Positions 29,682 to 38,821 of a stretch of DNA of 64,000 bases are shown one piece after another. This DNA comes from Phytomonas francai (Eukaryota > Euglenozoa > Kinetoplastea > Trypanosomatida > Trypanosomatidae). Below the pieces are notes generated by a model that saw only the letters and a program-made list of their open reading frames with translations, was not told the origin of the DNA and did not search any database. Location of the stretch: the NCBI GenBank assembly GCA_001766655.1, contig MJCC01000011.1, positions 566,682-630,681 on the forward strand. The letters run 5' to 3'. The position numbers were made by a program, and so were the translations under genes. Positions within the stretch are counted from its first letter, which is position 1. Every line of letters begins with the position of its first letter.

Positions 29682-31027
29682 GGAAAAGCACGAATAGGGA
29701 GGATATTGGGAACAATAGTGGGGCACCGCAAGTAAAACGTGAATTATTGTTGTTTAATCCTTGCTTCATCGATCTGACAAACTTTACATTACAATGCTGC
29801 TCAGCTATGGGGGTTTAATTATTATTAATATTAATAATATTATTTTAAATGATCGGTGCTTTTAACATGGAATGCACTAAATATCTGGGGAGTACTTCAT
29901 TTTCATATTTGCATTTGCGTTTGAGTTTATTTCTTGCTCTCGATATTAATCTCAGCTTGGACCGCTCCCTGTACGGCGAATATCAATGCAGTAGAAAGCT
30001 GAGATTGTAGGGGCTACTATAATGCTTACGCTTGTATTGCGTTTTTTCCCCTGACCTTGAAAAGCAACCTTGTTGGCATATTATCGTCATTTAAGTGTGT
30101 ATTGTGGGACTAAAATGTAGCACTCACAAGTGAAAAACGAGGGGTAAATACATAGTGTAGGACTAAGTAATGATAATTAAATTAAAGTTATTATTATGCC
30201 ACTGTGGTTTTATTGTTTTTTTTTTTTTGCTTAGCAAAAGTGTGCCACGGCTTATTCCCAGTGTTAGCCTGAATTTTGAACCAGTACAACCTTTCCTTTC
30301 TGTTTTTCTTCAAGTTCTTCTTGCTCATAATTGAACTTCATTTTTCTGAGGTTTCCCTTCCAAGCGTAAAAGGTCTTGAGCTTCCCCTAAAGAACCACTT
30401 TTTTTCGTTTTCTTTTCTATCTCCTTTTCTTTCCCTTATTACTTATTGCGTGTTGTTCGGTTGAGGAACGCACACGGTATTTATCACGACACTACGATAG
30501 TAAAAAAAAATCTGTCGTAGTTCTTAAATTTTTGTTTCAGTAACTGCACAAAGTGAAAGGAGAGTTCCAGGGGGGACAAAGATAGACTTCGATCCTTCTT
30601 TCTTTTTCTCAAGAGAAGGCCCTACCCTGTATCCCCCCAAAGGCGATCTGAATAGTCAGCACACCTGCGTTTTTGAGTTTCTGCCAAGCAGGTGCATGCT
30701 CAAAGACTAAATACTTTCTTGCTCTGTGGAGATTAATTTTTTTCCCCCTGGCACGCCGTGCTTGCGCTAGACAGTCGCCATTGATCCAGCCTATTCTGAG
30801 CCTTCCATAAGGATTTCTGAATACAGCTTGACCTTCCTCTCAGTATCATTTTCTCCTGTGTGGGAACATTTATTGTTTTTTTCTATCCTCATAGTGCAAG
30901 GTAGAAGAGGCCGGGACCCACACCCTATTGATTGAGTCTTTTTTTTCCTATAGGAGGACAACCATATTAACGTCCTTAATAAACATTTAAGCTATTGTTG
31001 TTATTACTAAAAGGGAAAATATAGGTA
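29682..31027. other. Intergenic region (1.35 kb)
   Basis: AT-rich with T-runs (about 30219-30229). A perfect 20-base AT palindrome lies at 29820-29839, which could fold as a hairpin in the PP2C 3' UTR. T-rich hydrophobic frames (e.g. 30276-30464) are not supported as genes. Confidence 0.6.
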
Positions 31028-33127
31028 ATGGTGAAAAACAAGCGTCATGATATTGTAAAGCTATCAAAGTTTAAGACGTCGATTTGTACATTCTACGATA
31101 CCCCATCAGGATGCCCATTTGGTGAGCGTTGTGCCTTTGCCCACGGTAAAGACGAGTTGCGAGAGGAGTCAGCAAATGATAGTCTACTCAACGATTGTTC
31201 CTCACAACATGAGGAGACTGACAGTGGTGCAGGGAGTATTGTTGCTAATAAGAAAATGAAGGGGCCCACAACAAGCACACCCCTCACTCAGCTACTCACT
31301 CCGGATAGCAACGGTAAGGTGGACTCCAAGACAGTCAGTGAGAGCACTTTATTGACACCCCAAAGTAGCTTAATTCCAATCGGTGCTCAACCTGATAAAT
31401 TGAACGATACTAAATATGCCGACGGTCGCGGTGGAGGGAAGAGGGCTTCCTCCACCGCACCCGGCGGTGCTCCCTCACGTCGTCACCGTGAGGGGGGACG
31501 AAAGAAACCTCCTTTGGCGCACCTGGACTCCAGTACGGTGGCCGCAGGGGCGCCATTGCATAACCAGGGACTGCCGCCTATAAATCCGGGCATGGTTTCC
31601 TGCATGATGCCATACTATGGCGCAGGCAATGCCCCAGTGGCGATGTACATACCTTATAGCTCGATACAGCATCCGTACTTTAATATCAACAGCCATAGCT
31701 ATGTCAATGTTGCTATGGATGCTTCCTCGGCGATGGAGCCGCCGAATTATGCTGTTCCGATGATACCTGCTCACCTTTATCCGACACAGTCCGTTCATGA
31801 TTATCACCAAGAGGGACACCATTTGACGAGCAGTGCATCCATGCCCAATGCTAGACCGTGGCACCCAACCGCTGATCCGGCCCAACTCACGACCTCCGCC
31901 CCCTCGGAAGATGGCTACTTGGACTCCATTCCAAACAACGTCGTGGCGAGGCCGAATGGGGCTCCCCCTGCCCCGATGTTTTCGGAGATTGACATGATGG
32001 CCAATACGAAAGACTCTTTTTCGCTTAAAACAGTGCCCCAAGAAGCCGCCCACCCAACCGCACATGTCAAAGCCCCTGGAGGCGGGGTGATACCGTCTGC
32101 ACCAACTCTTCAGTCCCTAATGTCATCCACAACCCCACCAACCATCGTGCATATTCCTTTTAATAGCGCCGTGATGTTGGAACAGTGTAGGACAGGGGAT
32201 ATTCCCATTGCCAGCGCGCCTTCCTCGGACCCGCAGAGGATCGACTTAGTCCCGCCGGTGGGGGCGACGGACGTGAACGCTGACGGGACTGCGTGGGCGC
32301 CGGTCTTCTCCACGCCACTGCCGTCGAGTGGCGGCCGAGGGTGGGGCGGGTTCACGGTACTGCCAGGGTCCGACGGGTTGGATGCCAAAGCCCTCCAGAC
32401 ATTTGCAGCACCGCAAACATCGTCTGAGGCGACATCACCGGTGGCCAACTTCCAAGACTTTCTCCGAACCGTTTCCCAAGACGAGGATGACTGTGTCGAC
32501 TTGAACCGCTTTTTGGCCCAGTGGGGGCAGTTTGTAACGACGTCGGACGAGAATGGTCAGGAGGGAGGTCTACCTGACAGCAGACCCCAGACGGATGAAC
32601 CTGGCTTAGGGAAGGATTGCACCATAATACCTCCCGCTATTGGACCAAATCATGTCCCCGACGTCGCGGTACCTGCCCCGCCCCCCCCAGACATTGCGGA
32701 TAGCCTCAAGGAGCCCCTCCAGGTGACCGCTTCGCGTCCAATGATTTCGGCCTTACAGCCGCTTGTCCCGTTGAAGGAACACGATGATGTCTCGTTCCAC
32801 ACCAGCACTGATGTAGCTCAAGCACCAGTGGGATCTAAAAAGGCCACCGTGCCACCGCCAAAGCGTGCAGGCTTAGTGTGTTCAATGTTTCGTGAAAAAG
32901 CAATCCCTTCAAAGGAAAGTGCTAAGCCTGAAAAAGGCACGCGTGCGGTTCGCCGCCCAGTTATGACGAACTGCTTTGCAAGTTCGTGCTCCACAAAGGG
33001 TATCGCGTCGGAGCGTACGAATTCCATTTTTTTGTATAATGTTGAGAAGAACACAGTGTACTACATCACCGCCCCATGCTGTCTAGATAGAATTCCCTCC
33101 AAAAATGACATTTCTACTGTCTCCTAG
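31028..33127 (+). CDS. CCCH zinc-finger protein, 699 residues
   Basis: A probable mRNA-binding regulator. One CCCH zinc finger lies at the extreme N-terminus: Cys20, Cys29, Cys35, His39 (C-x8-C-x5-C-x3-H) in a SKFKTSICTFYDTPSGCPFG context. The remaining 650 residues are rich in Pro, Ser, Ala and His and look disordered, with patches such as MPYYGAGNAPVAMYIPYSS near 199-217. No HNPY motif was found. The Cys/His positions are identical to those in the protein at 36337, so the two are paralogs. From memory, T. brucei has adjacent ZC3H12 and ZC3H13 genes in the syntenic region; this gene may be one of them, but I cannot tell which. Confidence 0.9.
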   Translation: MVKNKRHDIVKLSKFKTSICTFYDTPSGCPFGERCAFAHGKDELREESANDSLLNDCSSQHEETDSGAGSIVANKKMKGPTTSTPLTQLLTPDSNGKVDSKTVSESTLLTPQSSLIPIGAQPDKLNDTKYADGRGGGKRASSTAPGGAPSRRHREGGRKKPPLAHLDSSTVAAGAPLHNQGLPPINPGMVSCMMPYYGAGNAPVAMYIPYSSIQHPYFNINSHSYVNVAMDASSAMEPPNYAVPMIPAHLYPTQSVHDYHQEGHHLTSSASMPNARPWHPTADPAQLTTSAPSEDGYLDSIPNNVVARPNGAPPAPMFSEIDMMANTKDSFSLKTVPQEAAHPTAHVKAPGGGVIPSAPTLQSLMSSTTPPTIVHIPFNSAVMLEQCRTGDIPIASAPSSDPQRIDLVPPVGATDVNADGTAWAPVFSTPLPSSGGRGWGGFTVLPGSDGLDAKALQTFAAPQTSSEATSPVANFQDFLRTVSQDEDDCVDLNRFLAQWGQFVTTSDENGQEGGLPDSRPQTDEPGLGKDCTIIPPAIGPNHVPDVAVPAPPPPDIADSLKEPLQVTASRPMISALQPLVPLKEHDDVSFHTSTDVAQAPVGSKKATVPPPKRAGLVCSMFREKAIPSKESAKPEKGTRAVRRPVMTNCFASSCSTKGIASERTNSIFLYNVEKNTVYYITAPCCLDRIPSKNDISTVS

Positions 33128-34309
33128 AGACCATGGCTCTTGCGACCTACCGTGTACTACGCCGAAATAAGAGCAGCAAGGAAATATAAAAATGAAGGAA
33201 ATGTCCACTGTTTAGCGATCATTTTGTAAGATCTGGTGAGTATTAAGGATGGTCATATGTTTTCTTTTGCTTGCAAAAAAAAAAAAGAAAAGCATTTTCG
33301 TAACTATACATTTTTTCACGTCTTATCTATAATATTTTGCCTTTGCGCGTAAGCGTTTTTTCAATCTCTTGATTGTTATATGATGCCAATTTACTGGCTA
33401 TGCAATTTTACCTTCAGAGGGTTAGGATTGGCTTCTATTGTTTTGATTCCATTTTTGTGTGAAGGGTTTATGCATTGCGCCTCTATTTTTTTTCTCGTAG
33501 TTATTTCTCTTGCATCATGTGCTTTTATGTTTACCTCCAATTTTTTTTGCATGCTGATTTTCTTCCTATTCTTGGTATTGAGTGGCAGTGATAAGTCTAT
33601 GTGCAAAAATGCATACTCCCTACCTTTCTAGAGGAGGTCATACATGACGCTCAGAGAGGTGTAAGTTTGTCAAAATGTTGAAAGAAAAGGAAAAGTAGAT
33701 GGATGTTGGAATGAAGGGGGCCACCAATTTTAGTTATCAGTCCTCTTGGTGTCATAGGAGCCTGATTTAAGCCATACCAGGCGTATGTGGGAGTGCCAAT
33801 AATCTACCAATACCCGAAATTAACCCAGTTTGGCTAAACAAGTAATTGAAGAACCGCGATGCATTCATTTTCGATGCTATCTAGTCGTTTTTTCTACTCG
33901 GAATTTTGACTTAATCATCTAGCGAATATAATAAATATGTGCTAACGGTGTGTAAGATGGTTACCACACGCCTATAAATGTACGGAGCCGCGTTTAATGA
34001 ATTTTAGTATTGTTTTCCCTATGAACTGGTGCACGTAAGTGTATTTATTTTCAACCCTGTTCTTTACAGAATGATTTTTGTATTTTCCATTTTTTTTATA
34101 GCACTGTGTCTCTTCCCTCCCCCCCTCATGACTTCTACATAGAGCATAGGTATAATAGTGAGTGGCGTATGCAACCACACCTGTATACCAAACACTAGTT
34201 TTTTGTTGTTGTTTTGTTATCCCTTATAAAAGGTATCAAACAATTTTCGTTAATCGCTTCTATTCAGTGCAAAAAGTAGATAGGGAAAATACCACTTTCA
34301 CATTGTTCC
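33128..34309. other. Intergenic region (1.18 kb)
   Basis: AT-rich spacer forming the 3' UTR of the long CCCH gene. An A-run lies at 33278-33288. An 83-residue T-rich hydrophobic frame at 33380-33631 is not convincing. Nothing else recognised. Confidence 0.6.
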
Positions 34310-34735
34310 ATGTCTCATAAAACAAATGCAGTTTCCACAGTTCCAGAGGAGGAGCCTTGTAGTGAGGCGCTCAAGGTGAAATCGCTTAGCTCCTTCTTGG
34401 AACTGGATCACTGTAGTGAATTGGTGTCTGATGTGACCTGGGGAAACTCCATGGGTGATTCGATATGTTGTAACCCCACACAAGAGTCATTGAAGGTGTT
34501 TGACGCGGAGTGCATTAACATTGCCATTCCACCACCTGTATTAGACTTTGGGTCTAGCTTGCCGATTTCGACGATAAAAGAGCCAAGCCCCATCACTTCC
34601 ACTAATAGCACAACGAAGCTTATTACTTTTGCTTGCCGTTCTATAAAACTGCAACCCCTGCAATTATCTGAAAGTGATCATGGTCTTTTCGTGTCAGCGC
34701 CTAAAAACTCAAAGGGAACTCTGCCGAATGACTAA
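34310..34735 (+). CDS. Unknown small protein, 141 residues
   Basis: Function not recognised. An ATG-initiated frame of 141 residues with a clearly non-random composition (Ser, Thr, Pro, Glu) and plus-strand orientation like its neighbours. It is rich in short polar stretches (EEEPCSEALKVKSLSSFLEL near residues 13-32; ITSTNSTTKLITFACRSIKL near 94-113). There is no zinc finger or transmembrane span. It lies between the two CCCH paralogs, so it might be a diverged member that lost its finger, but no residual finger could be aligned. A G-quadruplex-type tract (34890-34913) and a 12-bp inverted repeat (35110-35176) lie downstream. Confidence 0.5.
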   Translation: MSHKTNAVSTVPEEEPCSEALKVKSLSSFLELDHCSELVSDVTWGNSMGDSICCNPTQESLKVFDAECINIAIPPPVLDFGSSLPISTIKEPSPITSTNSTTKLITFACRSIKLQPLQLSESDHGLFVSAPKNSKGTLPND

Positions 34736-34889
34736 CATCACTACCCATTCCTATTTTTCACTTGAAGCGGTAAATTGGATAATTTCGAGAAATACGTTCA
34801 TCCATGCGTTTCACTCTTTTTCAATGCTGTACATATAATATGCTGGCATAAAATACTGTCCCATACTTGTTATTTAGACAGGGCGGAGT

Positions 34890-34913
34890 GGGGTGGGGTG
34901 GGGTGGGTGCGGG
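34890..34913 (+). other. G-quadruplex-type motif
   Basis: Four G-tracts of 4, 4, 4 and 3 bases separated by single T (34890-34907), followed by another GGG at 34911-34913. It is on the transcribed sense strand, so it would also be present in RNA. Confidence 0.75.
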
Positions 34914-35109
34914 ACGTTTGGCTTTTTCGTGAGCGTTTACTTTATTCTTGTACTTCGTTGTGATGTTTAAGTGGTTATATTCCCCTATGCTTCTGTTACT
35001 TTATACGTGTAACGGTTGGAATCGTGTATTTCTTGAAATGACGCATCACTGTAACATGGCTTGTGGGTAGAGGTGGGTTAGTGGTGATGAAGAGAGAGAT
35101 GGAGTGACA

Positions 35110-35176
35110 CACCCCTTGTTATAGTGATTATGACCAGCACAGGTCCATCAGCGACACAGCAAAGTAACAAGGGGTG
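35110..35176 (+). repeat. 12-bp inverted repeat, possible hairpin
   Basis: Bases 35110-35121 (CACCCCTTGTTA) and 35165-35176 are perfect reverse complements with a 43-base loop. Confidence 0.8.
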
Positions 35177-36336
35177 ATCACAGGGGGGGGGTAACAAGGA
35201 TCTCAGGACTTTAGTCCGTGTTAGCTTTGCATGACCATCAGCTGCAGCCCAACATGCGATGGAAATGGTCCGAATTCATTTAGTTCACCTCTTCAGACCC
35301 TCGAGTGTTAAACCCTAGTGTGACGACAAGATATCCAGTTTCATCAATGCATGCATAGATTATTGCTATTAATATCTCTTATATAAGGTGGTAAAAATGA
35401 GAATCACAATTGCAGATAAAATATCTAGCGGTGTGAACCTCCATCAGACTGCAAGAGCAATGAAAATGATAATTTATGATGAAAGACTTTCAGCATTATT
35501 TTTAAAGGTGTTTCAAAGGAAAATCGGATGCAGATTCGTTAGAAATATCGATAAGCAGACGGAAGGTATAAACTATTAGAATAATTATATCAGGAACAGA
35601 ACGACTTTTTTTTTTTTTGCTAAGTCTGGTTAAAATATCACAGGGATGCTTAAAAGGTCCTTGCTGCATTGTTTGTTTTTGATAATGATTAAAAAACATT
35701 CCTAGAAGTAACAATTTTTATTACGCCTCATACACGCCTATATATCTATACGAATCAATACGGGACGCATTTCATGCAATCTCTAGTGGACAATTTTATG
35801 ATAATAATATTTTTTTAGTGTGATTGAATCTTTTCTATTTCCTCGTGGAGTATTATTATTTATTGTGAATTCTATTTGCCCTATGTTGATTAAAAAGTTT
35901 GACTTATCCATTTGTATTTTCATCAAAGGCCAACAGGCCAATGGAAAGGTCTATTCGTAATCGCAGTATACATAGATGAATAAATACACAAATTTGTATA
36001 GCAGATGTAAGGTACAATACATATATATGAAAATGATTGTTCTAAATGCTTTACTTGCAATCATTTTTTTAACTCTGATCTAGTGCTTTGCTTTTTTTCA
36101 GCTATTACTTTGATATTAAATTTGAGCGAGCGGAAACCTCTCAAATACTTTCACCCTGAGGCATGGAATTAAAAAAATACCGAGATAGCATGTACAGCCC
36201 TATTTAAGCGTTTCTTAGTTGTGTATCTTACTGCCCTACTTGTGACTTTTTCTTTATTTTTAGGTGAAGGAATCAAGCTAGCACCCCTCAAATTGCTCTA
36301 ATACTATATTACTATTTCGTTGGATCTTTTAAAACC

Positions 36337-36882
36337 ATGCCCAAAACGAATAAACAGGCTAAGGTGAAGCTGTTTAAATACAAAACTGCTCTTTGCCAAT
36401 ACTACATCAACAATAAGGAGTGCCCATTTACAGATCGTTGTGCATTTGCTCACGGAGAACACGAGCTACATAATGAGGAGAATAACATTCATAAACTCAA
36501 CACAATTGGAAAGAAGCGATTGAATAATTTTGTCGACATTTTAGGCGCGTTTACTTCTCCTGTTTCAACATCCTCATCGTCTTTGGGATTCTCCAAACCC
36601 TCTGCAACCAGCCTTCCTTCCGCAGACAACACCGCATCTGCGGCCCTGCCCGACAGGTTCTGTTCTCATCCAGACGGCGAGTTGCTTTCGAACCTCCGCG
36701 CGGGGCCTGACCTCCACGCCTCACGCGACAACGGCTCTAACCCTTCGCGAGGGGGCACCCCACCGGTGGCTTCTGTGGCAGCCGCGCGCTGCCAGCAGCA
36801 CTTCTCCTCGCCCTGTCACCGGGAGCAGCTGGTAGTGTACCGCCACAACCCCTACCGCGCATGTGTACAGATGATTTGCTGA
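36337..36882 (+). CDS. Short CCCH zinc-finger protein with HNPY motif
   Basis: A 181-residue probable mRNA regulator. The N-terminal CCCH finger has Cys20, Cys29, Cys35 and His39 (C-x8-C-x5-C-x3-H), the same residue numbers as in the 699-residue paralog upstream. The middle is Ser/Pro/Ala-rich. The C-terminus reads YRHNPYRACVQMIC, with HNPY at residues 170-173 (bases 36844-36855). In T. brucei the (Y/W/T)(R/T)H(N/D)PY motif binds the MKT1-PBP1 complex, which stabilises and activates translation of bound mRNAs; ZC3H11 is the known example. An activating role is therefore inferred. The start ATG at 36337 has a good upstream T-tract and AG. The gene could correspond to T. brucei ZC3H12 or ZC3H13 by position, from memory. 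Confidence 0.9.
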   Translation: MPKTNKQAKVKLFKYKTALCQYYINNKECPFTDRCAFAHGEHELHNEENNIHKLNTIGKKRLNNFVDILGAFTSPVSTSSSSLGFSKPSATSLPSADNTASAALPDRFCSHPDGELLSNLRAGPDLHASRDNGSNPSRGGTPPVASVAAARCQQHFSSPCHREQLVVYRHNPYRACVQMIC

Positions 36883-37036
36883 GGATGCTCCGTCGTGTGG
36901 CGGGTTTTCACGACATGTGTGGCAGGGTTAGCGCAGCTTGAAAGGAACGGGACCTCACGAGGCTGCTCTGCTTTACGCTTTAGTGGAGACACATATCTCA
37001 CTATTTGGGCTTAACCGGAGGGACTTGAAGATGGAC

Positions 37037-37060
37037 ATGGAGATAAACTATTATCTCCAT
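37037..37060 (+). repeat. Perfect 10-bp hairpin in CCCH gene 3' UTR
   Basis: Stem ATGGAGATAA (37037-37046), loop ACTA, and its exact reverse complement at 37051-37060. It lies about 155 bases after the CCCH stop codon, on the sense strand. Confidence 0.85.
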
Positions 37061-38203
37061 GAACGAATACCTGAATATTCTCTTTTTTCATCCGTGTGTT
37101 TTGTTAACTACCTTCTGATTTTATGGCGGGTAACTTTTTCGATTGATTATTATTATTATTGTTCTAGGGTAGCGTCGTTCGAGAAAGCGAAAGGAAATCA
37201 AATTAAATTTCAAGAAACAATGTTGCAAGCATTTACCAAGCCGAGCGCGTTTCCTATTCCAGGAAATCTGACGAACTGAAAAGAGAAAGGGTTGTCGTCA
37301 TAGGAGAAGGGGCAATGCACAATAAATTTATTCGAAAAGTTACTATTGCGTTTATTTGGACATCATGAGCTCTTTTTTTTTGTTATATGAGGGGTAATCA
37401 TTAACTTTAGTTGAGAGCCCCCCCCCCTCCCCCCCTAGGATTGCTAATATAATTCCTTTGAGGTTAAGTTTAATAAATCAAAGTGGTTTATTCCTTTTTA
37501 AATCACTGTATGTGCTCAGGCATCTGTTGTACACCATCAGGTCACTAAGAAAAAGAATGAAAATGATGATACATGGTATTTTTACTTTTTTTAAATATTT
37601 TAGAATAATTTTTATTGCTTAATTATCGTTTTTTCTTTTGATATGTTTACAGTATATTTTTTTTTATGTTTACCAATTTCAATTTGAAAACTTCGAACTA
37701 TTGTTGTAAAATTAAATAATTAAGTAGATATATATATGCGTATTTTACCACATTCCATGAGCATAGGAACTAAGGACATGAGTAACCAAACGAGGCAATA
37801 TCAATACAATGGCATTATCACAGATCACCTTTTCTTTAGAGGCATTTGTCTTTCGTTTCGTTGATATATATATTTGCCTTATTCATTTGGCCTTCCTAAG
37901 GCGGATAGACATGGTAAAAAATAGATAATTTTTACTTTATTTTACATCTTCTTTTATAAATCGTTTTTTTTTTTGCCTAATTTGTTCCAGAGAATTCAAA
38001 GTTTTGTTAATTTTTATTAACATTGAATGTAATAAGAGTTAATCATCACCTTCGGCTTGAGTTTTTTTTGAGTTGTGACGACTTCAATCAGGTGTTTTAA
38101 TTCTACTTACAGGAAAAAATTTTGTTGTCCTCGGGGAGGTTCTTTTCCTTTTCTTGAATCTTCGGGTTTCAGGAAATGCTTAATAAATTTTCCGAAAAAG
38201 ATC

Positions 38204-38224
38204 ATCTCTTACACTGTAAGAGAT
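38204..38224 (+). repeat. Perfect 9-bp hairpin
   Basis: Stem ATCTCTTAC (38204-38212), three-base loop ACT, and exact complement at 38216-38224. It lies in the spacer between the short CCCH and helicase genes. Confidence 0.85.
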
Positions 38225-38821
38225 ATGTGTAAAGAGAGGAAATAGCTTGTCAGTAGGGTATGTGCAATAATATTTTCACCCATTTAAAGATAATATATAC
38301 ACTTTTATACATATCCGGATCTAAAACCAAGAAAATCGATTCAAGTATGCATGTGCGATAGGGGCAAAAAATATATACCTAGGTCTTTTCTTTATTAGTA
38401 TCAACAAGTAATTTCCTTGTTTTCGGTCGACAGATGAATATATCAATATATCTAAGTAACTTTTTTTTTCTTGATAATATGTTAAAGTAATGGTTTTAAT
38501 TTTCAATAAAACATCCATAATAGCTTTTTCCAGTATTCAGCTTTTTTCTTTTGTTTGGCGCTCAACTGGATAGCAATAAAATCTTCAATACTAGAAATAT
38601 TCAGGAACTTTGTTCAAAGCAGCGACGTGATTCATGATAATATGTGTTTTATGTGCGTATATGATTATCTATAAATTAATGCTTTTATCTAGTTTTTTTT
38701 TTTTTTTTTGAGAGGAAGAAGTCCTCTGAATTTCATCACAAGTTGTAGAATTATCTGGACTCACTGTTGAATTGAGTTCACCCAACTATTTTATAACCTT
38801 TTTCTATATTCAGCTCGCTGG

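Larger units (their letters stand above)
34736..36336. other. Intergenic region (1.6 kb)
   Basis: Holds a G4-type tract at 34890-34913, a 12-bp inverted repeat at 35110-35121 / 35165-35176, G-runs near 35184-35192, and a possible small frame at 35397-35579 (60 residues, ATG, opening MRITIADKISS) that I do not consider established. The splice acceptor of the next CCCH gene is likely at TTTTTAG (AG at 36262-36263). Confidence 0.55.
36883..38821. other. Long intergenic region (1.94 kb)
   Basis: Mostly the 3' UTR of the short CCCH gene. It holds two perfect hairpin-capable inverted repeats (37037-37060 and 38204-38224), a C10-T-C7 tract at 37418-37435, several T-runs and, near its end, a T17 tract at 38693-38709 followed by an AG at 38711-38712 that is the likely acceptor for the helicase gene. 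No gene supported. Confidence 0.6.

Noticed and set aside
29820..29839. 20-base perfect AT palindrome
   Set aside because: Only A and T in an AT-rich spacer; chance is likely.
33380..33631. 83-residue hydrophobic frame
   Set aside because: T-rich spacer naturally gives Phe/Leu-rich frames; no acceptor and no recognisable pattern.
36938..37279. 113-residue frame after the short CCCH gene
   Set aside because: Begins with TTG, overlaps the hairpin element and shows no family pattern.
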